Assembly: GCF_041929345.1 (NCBI RefSeq)
Contig: NZ_JBHFNQ010000257.1
Location: 1-64,000 of the forward strand
Source of the DNA: Floridanema aerugineum
GTDB lineage: Bacteria > Cyanobacteriota > Cyanobacteriia > Cyanobacteriales > Aerosakkonemataceae
Reading direction: 5' to 3'
Length of the DNA stretch: 64,000 nucleotides
Each line of letters opens with the position of its first letter. Position 1 is the first letter of the stretch. Both the position numbers and the translations under genes were made by a program. Below the pieces are notes generated by a model. The model searched no databases. It was not told the DNA's origin and saw only the letters and a program-made list of their open reading frames with translations. Shown piece after piece: positions 52,059 through 60,534 of the stretch.

Positions 52059-52349
52059 ATGTCAATCTATGTAGGCAATCTGTCATATAACGTTACAGAA
52101 GCCGATCTAACATCTGTATTTACAGAATATGGATCAGTAAAGCGAGTTCAGCTACCCACCGATCGCGAAACAGGTCGGGTTCGTGGCTTCGGTTTCGTGG
52201 AAATGAGTGCCGATGCTGAAGAAGCCGCTGCCATTGAAGCACTTGATGGCGCAGAGTGGATGGGTCGTGATTTAAAGGTTAATAAAGCAAAACCTCGTGA
52301 AGAACGCAGTGGTTCATTTGGTGGTGGACGTAGAAATAATCGCTACTAA
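52059..52349 (+). CDS. Cyanobacterial RRM RNA-binding protein
   Basis: A 96-residue protein with one RRM: RNP2 is IYVGNLSY and RNP1 is RGFGFVEM. A short Gly/Arg/Asn-rich tail (SFGGGRRNNRY) follows, as in the Rbp proteins that cyanobacteria induce in the cold or use to localise mRNAs near thylakoids. The SD (GGAGA) and ATG are clear. A 290-bp leader without a gene precedes it and probably contains a long 5' UTR; a terminator follows at 52421-52453. Confidence 0.92.
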   Translation: MSIYVGNLSYNVTEADLTSVFTEYGSVKRVQLPTDRETGRVRGFGFVEMSADAEEAAAIEALDGAEWMGRDLKVNKAKPREERSGSFGGGRRNNRY

Positions 52350-52352
52350 ATT

Positions 52353-52568
52353 AGGACTTACGCAAAGCCTCTATAAGTAGGGTGCGAAGCGACACTAGAG
52401 ATAGACCAGTATAAATTTAAAAGGTTCAGGCATTTCTGTCTGACCCTTTTTTTACTAGCAACTTACAACAACTGTATCAGGACTTACGGAGCGACGCTAA
52501 ATATGGTGGAATGGTGCGTTACACGCTTAGTTAACGCACCCTACGGAATTAGGCTTTGCGTAAGTCCT
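52353..52568. repeat. Inverted-repeat-bounded segment downstream of the RRM gene
   Basis: Perfect 18-bp arms AGGACTTACGCAAAGCCT (52353-52370) and AGGCTTTGCGTAAGTCCT (52551-52568) bound 216 bp. Inside are the rbp terminator, a GGTGCGTTA/TAACGCACC hairpin like those at 40505-40620, and a degenerate ACTAGCAACTTAC. It looks like a composite MITE inserted around existing elements. Confidence 0.7.
52421..52453 (+). terminator. Rho-independent terminator of the RRM gene
   Basis: Stem GGTTCAGGC/GTCTGACCC with an ATTTCT loop is followed by TTTTTTT, 72 bases after the stop codon. One G-U and one mismatched pair are tolerated. Confidence 0.75.
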
Positions 52569-52596
52569 GTGTGTAAAAGATGTTGAATTATTTAGT

Positions 52597-53085
52597 TTAA
52601 CCGGGAACCATTTGCACAATTAATGACCCTTTATCCAAGGATTGAACTTTACCCGCTTGAGATAGGTCTGTAACTATTCTTTCTAGCAAATCTAGGGCGC
52701 GATCGCGATTTTGATGTTCCCGTCCACGTAAACGTATCTGAAATTTGACGGAATCACCTTTTCCCAACCATTCGATCGCTCTAGTAATACGCAAGGTGTA
52801 ATCCGATTCACCAATATTAGGACGCAACCTAACTTCTTTAACGGTAGTTCTTGCACTAGAATGCTGACGTTTTTTCTGCTGGTATTGATGTTTACCGAAG
52901 TTCAAAATCTTTGCTACTGGGATCTCTTTCCCCTCAGAGACTATCACCAGATCAAGATCTACACTTTCAGCAAGTTTTAGGGCTTCACGGGTGTCTGTTA
53001 AACCAAGGTTGTTATTCTCATGGTCAATCAGAAGAACCTGAGCGGATTTAATTTGCCGATTAATCAGTTGTTTTGTAGCGATAAT
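52597..53085 (-). CDS. infC: Translation initiation factor IF-3 (infC-like) with non-AUG start
   Basis: The full protein has about 161-162 residues. The IF3-N domain reads KQLINRQIKSAQVLLIDHEN, then LGLTDTREALKLAESVDLDLV; the IF3-C domain contains VKEVRLRPNIGESDY, KFQIRLRGREHQ and ends IVQMVPG. No ATG, GTG or TTG precedes the N-domain in frame. An AGAGGA SD lies four bases before ATT (53085) and seven before ATC (53082), so initiation is on a near-cognate AUN codon. This is the known autoregulatory device of infC. The usual IF-3 C-domain motif PPVCRIMDYGK is replaced by IPVAKILNFGK, so this may be a divergent second IF-3. Acts at the 30S subunit. Confidence 0.88.
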   Translation of the reverse strand: MIATKQLINRQIKSAQVLLIDHENNNLGLTDTREALKLAESVDLDLVIVSEGKEIPVAKILNFGKHQYQQKKRQHSSARTTVKEVRLRPNIGESDYTLRITRAIEWLGKGDSVKFQIRLRGREHQNRDRALDLLERIVTDLSQAGKVQSLDKGSLIVQMVPG

Positions 53086-53238
53086 AATTTCCTCTAAAAT
53101 TCGCCTAACAATACTAGGGTAACATTTTTCTGGTGATATGTATTAATTATATGTACAAAAATTTCTTTTAATAAATTCCAATTCCGCTTGCAATGCTGGA
53201 ATATCTATAAACATTAATGCAAGCAATTACCAGTTTAG

Positions 53239-53847
53239 TTAAGCTTGTAATATCTCAATAGCTGTTTGTGCAGCTTGGCGAACATCGGGATGAGGATCTT
53301 TTACTAAAGGATTTAAGTAATCAATAGCTTCTGTTATCTCCAATTCTCCAAGTTCATCAGCCGCATTTTCGCGCACTATAAAATCGGGATCTTTTAATGC
53401 TTCTACAAGTAAATTAAAAGCAATTTCTGGATACCAACGCCGCAGAAAACGCAGCACACTCGCCCTTACATAAGGCGAAGAATGTTCGCGTAAAGCTAAT
53501 ATATAATCTAAAGTATCTTTTGCTCCTAATCTGCTTAAAGCGTCAATAGCTTCCATCACAATTATCGAGCGATGATCTTGAAGATAGGAGAGTAGCAAAG
53601 TTTTTAAATCTCCATCTTTTTGTTGAGAGTTACTTAAAGCAAATAAAATACCTTGCAACTGTGAAGTATTTGCCGTTTTGATGGCATTTTTCAGAAAATC
53701 TATGGCTTCTTCGCCTCTTTCCTGAATTAATTGCCCTATCTCTTGATAATAAACAGTAGCATATTCTTCTCCTTCCGGTGGAGAAGCGTAGAAGCGTTGC
53801 TTTAAGTCTTCGACATTAAGTTGATCGAATTCTGTATAAAAGCTCAT
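53239..53847 (-). CDS. HEAT-repeat protein
   Basis: A 202-residue helical protein with several HEAT repeats (ALSRLGAKDTLDYILALREH, VRASVLRFLRRW, VEALKDPDFIVRENAADELG, VKDPHPDVRQAAQTAIEIL). It resembles HEAT-type scaffold or immunity proteins. It starts 11 bases after the stop of the 73-residue gene (53859-54080) and probably forms a small operon with it. No toxin gene is adjacent. Function is unknown, likely protein-protein binding. The start at 53847 has only a poorly spaced AAGG. Confidence 0.8.
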   Translation of the reverse strand: MSFYTEFDQLNVEDLKQRFYASPPEGEEYATVYYQEIGQLIQERGEEAIDFLKNAIKTANTSQLQGILFALSNSQQKDGDLKTLLLSYLQDHRSIIVMEAIDALSRLGAKDTLDYILALREHSSPYVRASVLRFLRRWYPEIAFNLLVEALKDPDFIVRENAADELGELEITEAIDYLNPLVKDPHPDVRQAAQTAIEILQA

Positions 53848-53858
53848 ACCTTATAATA

Positions 53859-54080
53859 TCATTCTTCATAGGATCTAATTTCATCAAGCGTTAACTCACG
53901 AAATTCCCCAGGAAACTCTTCATGCAGACGCGCCGGAAGATTAGTAATCTTAATTAATCCACTATCGCGCAAAAGGTTGAGTTCGGCAATTTTTTGGGAT
54001 GATAGTCGCAACTCAAATTTATTCGCTAAACGTTCATACTGGGTCAGAATCTTAATAGCTTTTTTCTGCTGTGGTGTCAT
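53859..54080 (-). CDS. Small hypothetical protein upstream of HEAT protein
   Basis: A 73-residue mostly helical protein (AIKILTQYERLANKFELRLS, then LNLLRDSGLIKITNLPARLH). It has no signal peptide, membrane segment or motif I can name. ATG 54080 has an AGAGG SD. It is the first gene of the pair with the HEAT protein. It could be a regulatory or adaptor subunit; that is a guess from arrangement only. Confidence 0.65.
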   Translation of the reverse strand: MTPQQKKAIKILTQYERLANKFELRLSSQKIAELNLLRDSGLIKITNLPARLHEEFPGEFRELTLDEIRSYEE

Positions 54081-54518
54081 TTGTACCTCTGGGTGAATTT
54101 ATCTTATTACCCAGACTGGAAATTGACTTCGTAAGTAGTGATACTTCGCAACAACTCCAAGATAACCACAGCTTTTTCCAACTATATGCTGAAGCTGGTA
54201 TTCTTGCCACCATATCAACGTACCATTCTCGATGTTTGAAAATGATATGCGAATTGAACTAATAGTTACTTATAGGTAACTGTTAGTATGATATGGAGTT
54301 GAGCAGTAACTCTACCTAACTAAATTTCTCAGTCTAGGCAAGTTTTGCTGTATACCACGACTTCAGCACTTCCACAATTTGGCCTCACTTCCTCTCTTCA
54401 GCCTGTAATCTTTATGATGTGTGCTTCTTCGTTGTCCTATGCTGTGCGAAGAGAGGCGTGAAGCTATTATAGCGCACTTGTGACGTATTGGGGTAAGTAA
54501 CAAAAAGGTTAAGAATTT
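54081..54518. other. Noncoding spacer
   Basis: This 438-bp stretch has stops in all frames beyond short lengths. A near-palindrome AGTTACTTATAGGTAACT (54265-54282) could be an operator. Nothing else stands out. Confidence 0.4.
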
Positions 54519-55526
54519 TTACAGGGTATTGTAAGAAGCTTGCTTGGTTAACAATTTTCTAATTCCTTCAGACATTGATTTACCTGTACCACCACGCCGC
54601 ACTAAAATTAATTCGGCACAAATACTAACAGCTATTTCTTCGGGCGTTAAAGCACCAATTTCTAAACCTATCGGCGCATAAATATTTTTTAGTAACTGGG
54701 GAGATATACCCGCTTCCTGCAAGTTTTGATAAACCAGTTTTACTCGCTTTTCACTGCCAATCATACCAATATATTTACAGGGAATAGCACGATTTAAGAG
54801 AATTTGCAAAGCTTCCAAATCATAAACATATCCTCGCGTCACCAAAGCGACGTATAATTGAGAAAAAGCAGCAAAATCATCAATAATTAAGCTAATTGGC
54901 TGGTTGATAATCTGATTAGCTTGAGGAAATTTTTCTGCATTAGCAAATTCTGTTCTGTCATCTTGAATGGCAATTTCAAAACCAATCAAATGAGCAAACT
55001 TTGCTAATTGCTCTCCTACATGACCTGCACCTATAATTAGTAAAGTCGGTGGTGGGTTGATTTGTTCAATAAAGGCATTTTCTAATTGCGGGATTGGTGC
55101 ATTATTATCTAGGAAATATGGCTGCTGGTGAGGAGTTAAGGGAGTAACTAAAGTGACAGATTGACCAGCTTTAAGTAATTGTAGGATGTTTTGGGAGAGA
55201 GCGATCGCACTTTCCCCATCCCAACGTTCCAACCAAACTTGCATCCTCCCCCCACAAACACCTTGAGTTTCCCGTTGCGGCGCACCAGATAAATCAATTT
55301 CCACAAACTGTTTTTCGCCAGTTTCTAACACCTGCAACGCCTGACGAATCACCTTAGCTTCTCCCGCACCTCCGCCAATAGTATTAATAATTGAACCATC
55401 AGCGCAGACAATCATTTTTGCACCTACTTCTCTAGGAACCGAACCTTTAATATTAGTCACAGTAGCTAAAACTGCTGCACCTTTTGTTAGTAAATGCGCT
55501 AATTGCTGATAGAGTTCAAAGCTCAT
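54519..55526 (-). CDS. XdhC/CoxI family molybdoenzyme accessory protein
   Basis: A 335-residue XdhC protein. The N-terminal domain has GSVPREVGAKMIV, GGGAGEAKVIRQAL and CGGRMQVWLE; the C-terminal Rossmann domain has LLIIGAGHVGEQLAKFAHLI and the terminal GGTGKSMSEGIR. XdhC binds molybdenum cofactor, aids its sulfuration and inserts it into xanthine dehydrogenase. No xdhA/B genes are in the window, but a guanine deaminase and purine permease are close by, which supports a purine-catabolism link. The ATG start is at 55526. Confidence 0.9.
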   Translation of the reverse strand: MSFELYQQLAHLLTKGAAVLATVTNIKGSVPREVGAKMIVCADGSIINTIGGGAGEAKVIRQALQVLETGEKQFVEIDLSGAPQRETQGVCGGRMQVWLERWDGESAIALSQNILQLLKAGQSVTLVTPLTPHQQPYFLDNNAPIPQLENAFIEQINPPPTLLIIGAGHVGEQLAKFAHLIGFEIAIQDDRTEFANAEKFPQANQIINQPISLIIDDFAAFSQLYVALVTRGYVYDLEALQILLNRAIPCKYIGMIGSEKRVKLVYQNLQEAGISPQLLKNIYAPIGLEIGALTPEEIAVSICAELILVRRGGTGKSMSEGIRKLLTKQASYNTL

Positions 55527-55617
55527 TATCTGAAATTCCCCTTCAGAAAATTACTCCCAAAAAGTCCGTTGTTCCCGCGCTCAGTGGGAATAGCGCCCAA
55601 GCGCAACAACGTACTAA

Positions 55618-55654
55618 AAATTGGACTTCAGAAAAAACTCCAAAGTCCAATTTA
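55618..55654 (-). terminator. Hairpin terminator downstream of the EF-hand lipoprotein gene
   Basis: On the minus strand arms ATTGGACTT/AAGTCCAAT enclose a 14-base loop and are followed by TTTTAG. It lies 32 bases past the stop codon. The adjacent 55566-55614 tract is a diverged copy of the 51769-51830 repeat. Confidence 0.6.
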
Positions 55655-55685
55655 AAAATAAGCTTAGAAAAATGTAGTAAATGAA

Positions 55686-56321
55686 TTACATTTGACCAGT
55701 CGCTTCTTCCTTAGTCAAGCTACCATCGCTATCTTTATCGAGTTGCTTGAACTTTTTCTGGGCATCTTCCTTGCTGAGTTTGTCAGCAGAAACCGCTTTC
55801 TCAGTGTAGAAAGCGACAAACTCTTCAGTAGTAATTTTACCTGCCTTGTTAACATCAATTTCTGTAAAAGTTGCCACAGGAATTAATTCAGATGCACCAG
55901 TTGCCGCCGTTGTAGAATCAGCACTTCCAGCCGGAGATTCAGTAGTGCTAGCTGTTGTAGAATCAGCAGTTCCAGCCGGAGAAGCAGCGGTAGTGGTATC
56001 TGTGGTAGAAGCAGCAGGAGTTTCAGTGCTAGCAGTTGTAGCATCAGCAGATGGAGTAGAAGCGGAAGCTGCTACAGTAGGTGTGGCGTTGCTAGCAGTG
56101 GACTCAGCGGCGGTAGGCGCGGTGTTAACCGAAGAGTCGGCTACGGGAGAAGCAGCGCTGGGAGTTGTAGAACCTGCTACAGGAGATACAGCGCTAGGAT
56201 TGGGAGAATTTGCTGCAGGAGAAGAGGGGGTTTCGGTTTTCTGACCACAGCTTGATAATAAAGCAGCGGAAGCAACCAAACCAAACAATGCTGTACCGAC
56301 AAAAGAAACTTTACGCATCAT
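55686..56321 (-). CDS. EF-hand lipoprotein with Ala/Ser/Thr-rich linker
   Basis: A 211-residue protein. A lipoprotein signal (FGLVASAALLSSCGQ, lipobox Cys near residue 26) is followed by about 100 residues of Ala/Ser/Thr/Pro repeats (SPAGTADSTTASTTESPAGS), a flexible surface linker, and two EF-hands: loop 1 region DVNKAGKITTEEF, where the first loop is imperfect, and loop 2 DKDSDGSLTKEE, a canonical calcium loop. It would sit on the outer face of a membrane and bind calcium. Start ATG 56321 (or 56318) was chosen at the signal peptide; an in-frame extension to 56447 is not signal-like. Repetitive DNA encodes the linker. Confidence 0.85.
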   Translation of the reverse strand: MMRKVSFVGTALFGLVASAALLSSCGQKTETPSSPAANSPNPSAVSPVAGSTTPSAASPVADSSVNTAPTAAESTASNATPTVAASASTPSADATTASTETPAASTTDTTTAASPAGTADSTTASTTESPAGSADSTTAATGASELIPVATFTEIDVNKAGKITTEEFVAFYTEKAVSADKLSKEDAQKKFKQLDKDSDGSLTKEEATGQM

Positions 56322-56563
56322 ATAATCAGCTTTTTTTCGCCTGGAATATTCTTGTTGAAAAACTTTAAGGCTTGAGAATACCCACAAGCATTTTTTTGCC
56401 TCAAAGTCCAATATTGAATTAAAACATAACTTAACATAATTTATCAAATGTATATATTTTCCCGAAGCATTTTTACATTTATATAAATAAATCCTATAGC
56501 TTTCCGGGTAATCGGGTAGGGTTGGCAGCGGAAAGCCATCTTTCCCAGATTTTCTCCCTTTAT

Positions 56564-57934
56564 TTAATTGACGTTTTTCTTGCTATATGCTAATTCGCCA
56601 GCAATGTAAGTTGCCCGAATCGTTCTATCATCACCAAGTATCATCATAGTGAATGCTTTTTCGGCAATTTCCGCTTTAGTTTTCGCGGGGGGAGTTTGGG
56701 AATTTCGTAATGCCATTAAAGGAGTTGCTTGCAAATCCAAAACGATAAAATCAGCCTCTTTTCCTACATCAAAATTGCCGATTTTATCTTCTAAACATAA
56801 TGATTTAGCACCGCCCAAAGTTGCCAAAAATAAGGCTTTAAATGATGAGAGTTTTTCACCTTGTAACTGTATTATTTTATAAGCCTCATTTGTGGTTTGT
56901 AACATCGAAAAACTCGTGCCGCCGCCGACATCTGTACCTAATCCAACTTTCACTGGATTTTCTATAGATTTAGCTTGAAAAAGTTTAAACAGTCCACTAC
57001 CTAAAAATAGGTTAGAAGTAGGACAAAAAGAAATAGCCGACTTTGCCTCAGATAACCTTTGAAATTCATCATCTCGCAGTTGTAATCCGTGAGCAAAAAT
57101 TGATTTTTCTTTAACTAACCCCGCTCGATCGTAAACATCTAAATAACCTTTACTTTCTGGGTAAATTTGAGCAACTAATTCAACTTCTTTGACGTTTTCT
57201 GATAAATGAGTATGTAAATAAACGTCAGGAAATTCTTCTAACAACTTTCTCGCCATTTCCAGTTGTTCTTCAGTCGAAGTAACAGCAAAGCGAGGAGTAA
57301 CAGCATAAAGTAACCTGCCATTTTTATGCCATTTTTGAATTAGTTTTTTACTGTCTTGATATGAACTTTCAGCAGTATCTCGCAAAAAATCTGGCGCATT
57401 TCGATCCATCATTACTTTACCGGAAATCATTCGCATATTGCGCCGACTTGCTTCTGCAAAAAAAGCCTCAACTGATTGGGGAAAAACCGCAGCAAAAACT
57501 AAAGCTGTAGTCGTCCCATTTTTAATTAATTCATCCAAAAAGAAAGAGGCAATTTTTTGAGCATAATCTTTATCTTTAAACTTACCTTCAACAGGAAAAG
57601 TATATTTATTCAACCATTCTAAAAGTTGTTCGCCGTAAGCAGCAATCATTTCCGTTTGGGGAAAATGAATGTGGGTGTCAATAAATCCGGGCATAATTAA
57701 GCAGTCGGGATAAGCAGTTATTGGTATTGCTGCGTATTTATCTTTCAGTTGTTCATATTCACCCAATTCTTTAATGTAACCATTTTCCAAAATTAGTAAA
57801 CCATCAGGGATATAGCGGGCGCTTTCTAATTCGTCCGGGACAAAAAAGGGATCTTCGATAAAATCAAGAAAACTACCTCTAATCGCTTTCAAGGATGTAC
57901 TGTAAGGTTCTGTTTGTAGGGAAATAGTAGACAT
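56564..57934 (-). CDS. guaD: Guanine deaminase
   Basis: A 456-residue amidohydrolase-fold guanine deaminase. Zinc and catalytic motifs are visible: PGFIDTHIHFPQTEMI (HxH), LHTHLSENVKEV, FAHGLQLRDDE and GTDVGGGTSFSML (Asp). The motif CPTSNLFLGSGLF is typical of GuaD. It converts guanine to xanthine and ammonia in the cytoplasm. It is divergent from an NCS2 purine permease gene and close to XdhC. A start at 57934 gives the normal N-terminus. Very confident. Confidence 0.94.
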   Translation of the reverse strand: MSTISLQTEPYSTSLKAIRGSFLDFIEDPFFVPDELESARYIPDGLLILENGYIKELGEYEQLKDKYAAIPITAYPDCLIMPGFIDTHIHFPQTEMIAAYGEQLLEWLNKYTFPVEGKFKDKDYAQKIASFFLDELIKNGTTTALVFAAVFPQSVEAFFAEASRRNMRMISGKVMMDRNAPDFLRDTAESSYQDSKKLIQKWHKNGRLLYAVTPRFAVTSTEEQLEMARKLLEEFPDVYLHTHLSENVKEVELVAQIYPESKGYLDVYDRAGLVKEKSIFAHGLQLRDDEFQRLSEAKSAISFCPTSNLFLGSGLFKLFQAKSIENPVKVGLGTDVGGGTSFSMLQTTNEAYKIIQLQGEKLSSFKALFLATLGGAKSLCLEDKIGNFDVGKEADFIVLDLQATPLMALRNSQTPPAKTKAEIAEKAFTMMILGDDRTIRATYIAGELAYSKKNVN

Positions 57935-58094
57935 TTTCTGATTTAGTTAAGAGTAATTATTAGCGGCGAATAGAACAATTTACAATATATCAATGATGCA
58001 GTAATGTGTCTAAAGTAACAATTTTCTGGTAAACAAAGAAGTAGGATTGAAACTTTCTAATATAATCTTTTCGGAGAAGTTTCAGGTAGTTGAA

Positions 58095-59543
58095 ATGAGC
58101 AAAAATATGGATGATTTGAGTGACATAGAATTAACAAGGCAGACCGAACCACCAGAGGAACCAGAATTGACGGGATGGAAAGGTGCGATCGCCAAATTTT
58201 TCCAATTTAGAAAGTATCATACCAACTTTCGCACGGAAATATTAGCAGGGCTGACCACCTTCATGACAATGGCATATATTTTAGTGGTCAACCCGTTAAT
58301 TTTATCCGATGCAATTTTTCTCAATCAACCGAGAGATTTATTCACAGAATTAGTAGTCGCCACCGCTATTTCCACAGCAATTGGTAGTTTAGTAATGGCA
58401 TTGTACGCCAACTATCCTTTTGCGATGGCACCAGGGATGGGATTAAATGCTTTCTTTGCCTATTCCGTAGTTTTAACATTAAAAATTGACTGGCGTTTAG
58501 CACTGTCAGCAATATTAGGTGAAGGGCTAATTTTTATTGCATTAACTCTCACCAGTGTCCGACGACAAATTGTTAACGCCATTCCCTTAGTGATGAAATC
58601 TGCTACTTCGGTAGGGATTGGTTTATTCATTGCTTACATTGGATTATCGGGCGATCCAAAAGTAGGCGGGGCAGGGATAATTGTCGCTAATCAAGCTACT
58701 AAAACAGGTTTTGGTAACTTAAAAGAACCTGCAACTTTAATGGCAATTCTTGGTATTTTTATTGCCGCTGCTTTCATGGCGCGGCGGATTAAAGGTGCTT
58801 TACTTTGGGCAATTTTAGCAACGGCAATTTTGGGGTGGATTTTAGGTGTTACCCCTTGGCCCCAAGGAATTGTCGAAATCCCCGCATTTCCTACAGATTT
58901 ATTTGGACAAGCATTCCTGGGAATCACCCAATTAAATGCGAACAATTGGATGGATTTTATTGCAGTTTTGCTAGTGTTTTTATTCGTGGATTTGTTCGAT
59001 ACAGTGGGAACGCTTGCTGGTGTGGGATTGCGGGCAGGTTATGTTAATGAAAAAGGCGAAATGGATCGGGTAGATGAAGCTTTGCTTGCTGATGCAGTTG
59101 GCACAACAGCAGGGGCAATTATGGGGACTTCTACTGTTACGACATTCGCTGAATCTGCTGCTGGTGTAGAAGTAGGAGGACGCACAGGTTTTACCGCTTT
59201 AGTTGTGTCATTGTTGTTCATTGCTTCCATGATTTTCATCCCGATTTTTAAAGCAATTCCGCCTTATGCTACGACACCTGCTTTAGTAATTACTGGGGTG
59301 TTAATGATGTCTGCGATTACTAGTATTCGTTGGGGAGATCCCGCAGAATCAATTCCAGCATTTTTGACAATCTTTTTGATTCCTTTAACTTATTCGATCG
59401 CCACTGGTTTAGCAGCTGGTTTTATCAGCTATCCACTAATTAAAAGCTTCCAAGGAAAAGTGCGGGAAGTGTCGATCGCAACTTGGATTTTAGCTGCTGT
59501 ATTCGTGGCAAGATTTGTGTTTATGTCTACTCGTTTCGGTTGA
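58095..59543 (+). CDS. NCS2 family guanine/hypoxanthine permease (AzgA-like)
   Basis: A 482-residue membrane transporter with about 12 to 14 hydrophobic segments. Family motifs: NFRTEILAGLTTFMTMAYIL near the N-terminus, PGMGLNAFFAYSV, LFVDLFDTVGTLAGVG, GTSTVTTFAESAAGVEVGGR and a C-terminal MMSAITSIRWGDPAES. This is the AzgA/PbuG subgroup that imports guanine, hypoxanthine or adenine with protons. ATG 58095 is preceded by AGGT; a TTG at 58047 would add 16 residues. It is divergent from guaD across 160 bp. The palindromic element 59547-59689 begins four bases after its stop. Confidence 0.93.
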   Translation: MSKNMDDLSDIELTRQTEPPEEPELTGWKGAIAKFFQFRKYHTNFRTEILAGLTTFMTMAYILVVNPLILSDAIFLNQPRDLFTELVVATAISTAIGSLVMALYANYPFAMAPGMGLNAFFAYSVVLTLKIDWRLALSAILGEGLIFIALTLTSVRRQIVNAIPLVMKSATSVGIGLFIAYIGLSGDPKVGGAGIIVANQATKTGFGNLKEPATLMAILGIFIAAAFMARRIKGALLWAILATAILGWILGVTPWPQGIVEIPAFPTDLFGQAFLGITQLNANNWMDFIAVLLVFLFVDLFDTVGTLAGVGLRAGYVNEKGEMDRVDEALLADAVGTTAGAIMGTSTVTTFAESAAGVEVGGRTGFTALVVSLLFIASMIFIPIFKAIPPYATTPALVITGVLMMSAITSIRWGDPAESIPAFLTIFLIPLTYSIATGLAAGFISYPLIKSFQGKVREVSIATWILAAVFVARFVFMSTRFG

Positions 59544-59546
59544 TTT

Positions 59547-59689
59547 TAAGTAGGTGTAAATAAATAAAGTGATAATAGTTATTTAAGGATGGGGCGGGCA
59601 GGATGCCCACCCCACAAGAAAGCTGTAACTTTTGTGGGGCGGGCATCCTGCCCGCCAAAGTTTTCACTTTATTTATATCTACTTACTTA
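59547..59689. repeat. Palindromic MITE-like element, copy 3
   Basis: Terminal repeats TAAGTAGGTGTAAATAAATA (left) and CACTTTATTTATATCTACTT plus ACTTA (right) enclose GGCGGGCAGGATGCCCACCC paired with GGGGCGGGCATCCTGCCCGC around AGCTGT. About 143 bp. It begins four bases after the permease stop codon, and the pflA stop codon (59687-59689) is the last three bases of the right arm. It shares arms and core with copy 2 at 8563-8704. Confidence 0.85.
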
Positions 59690-60457
59690 CTGCACTTTTA
59701 ACCCATATTTCCGAAAGGTATTCATCACCGATTCTACTTGTTCTGGGGTCGGTGATTCAGTATTTTTTAGCTGATATTCATAACCCATTTGTTCCCATTT
59801 GTATTCGCCCATTTTATGAAAAGGTAGGATTTCGACTTTTTCCACGCAATTTAATGTAGAAATAAATTTGGCTAACCCTTCGACGTTTTCTGCATCATCG
59901 GTGAGGTTGGGAACTAATACAAAACGAATCCAAGTTGGTTTGTTAATTTCGTTGAGATGTCGCGCAAATTTTAAGGTTGGTTCAATGGAAACCTTGGTAA
60001 CTTCGTGATAGATTGCTGGTTTAAAGGATTTGATATCTAGTAATACTAAATCGACGTAATCTAAAACGGGAATTGAGGCGTTGAAATCGGGAAAACCAGA
60101 GGTATCTAAGGCGGTGTGAATTCCTAACTCTTTGCAACGGCGAAAGATTTCCCGAACAAATTCTGGTTGTAGTAATGGTTCGCCGCCTGTGATGGTAACT
60201 CCGCCGCCGGAAAAGTTCATGTAAGAACGATATTTTTGAATTTCTGAGATTAATTCATCGACGGTGGTTTCTTGACCTCCGCAGGGGTTTCTGGTGTCGG
60301 GGTTGTGGCAATATTGGCAACGTAATAAACATCCTTGGGTGAAGATAACAAATCTGATGCCGGGGCCGTCAACTGTTCCGCAGGTTTCTATTGAGTGAAT
60401 GCGACCTTTTTGGGTGGAGTGGAGGTTGGGGAGTGGTGGGTGGTGAGTTGAGGTCAT
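59687..60457 (-). CDS. pflA: Pyruvate formate-lyase activating enzyme
   Basis: A 256-residue radical SAM enzyme. The 4Fe-4S motif CLLRCQYCHNPD is near residue 45, followed by FSGGGVTITGGEPLLQPEFV and ALDTSGFPDF. It activates PflB by making a glycyl radical with SAM. The N-terminus of the open frame can be extended to 60571, but that extension is a translated interspersed repeat (LRALRVLRGSKK), so ATG 60457 was chosen even though it lacks an SD. It follows pflB in the same direction with 260 bp between. The stop is in the MITE. Confidence 0.92.
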   Translation of the reverse strand: MTSTHHPPLPNLHSTQKGRIHSIETCGTVDGPGIRFVIFTQGCLLRCQYCHNPDTRNPCGGQETTVDELISEIQKYRSYMNFSGGGVTITGGEPLLQPEFVREIFRRCKELGIHTALDTSGFPDFNASIPVLDYVDLVLLDIKSFKPAIYHEVTKVSIEPTLKFARHLNEINKPTWIRFVLVPNLTDDAENVEGLAKFISTLNCVEKVEILPFHKMGEYKWEQMGYEYQLKNTESPTPEQVESVMNTFRKYGLKVQ

Positions 60458-60534
60458 TTTTTTTGAACCACGAAGAACGCGAAGGGCGCGAAGGAAGAAA
60501 GAAGAGTTTTTGAACCGCTTCAGACGCAGGCTCA

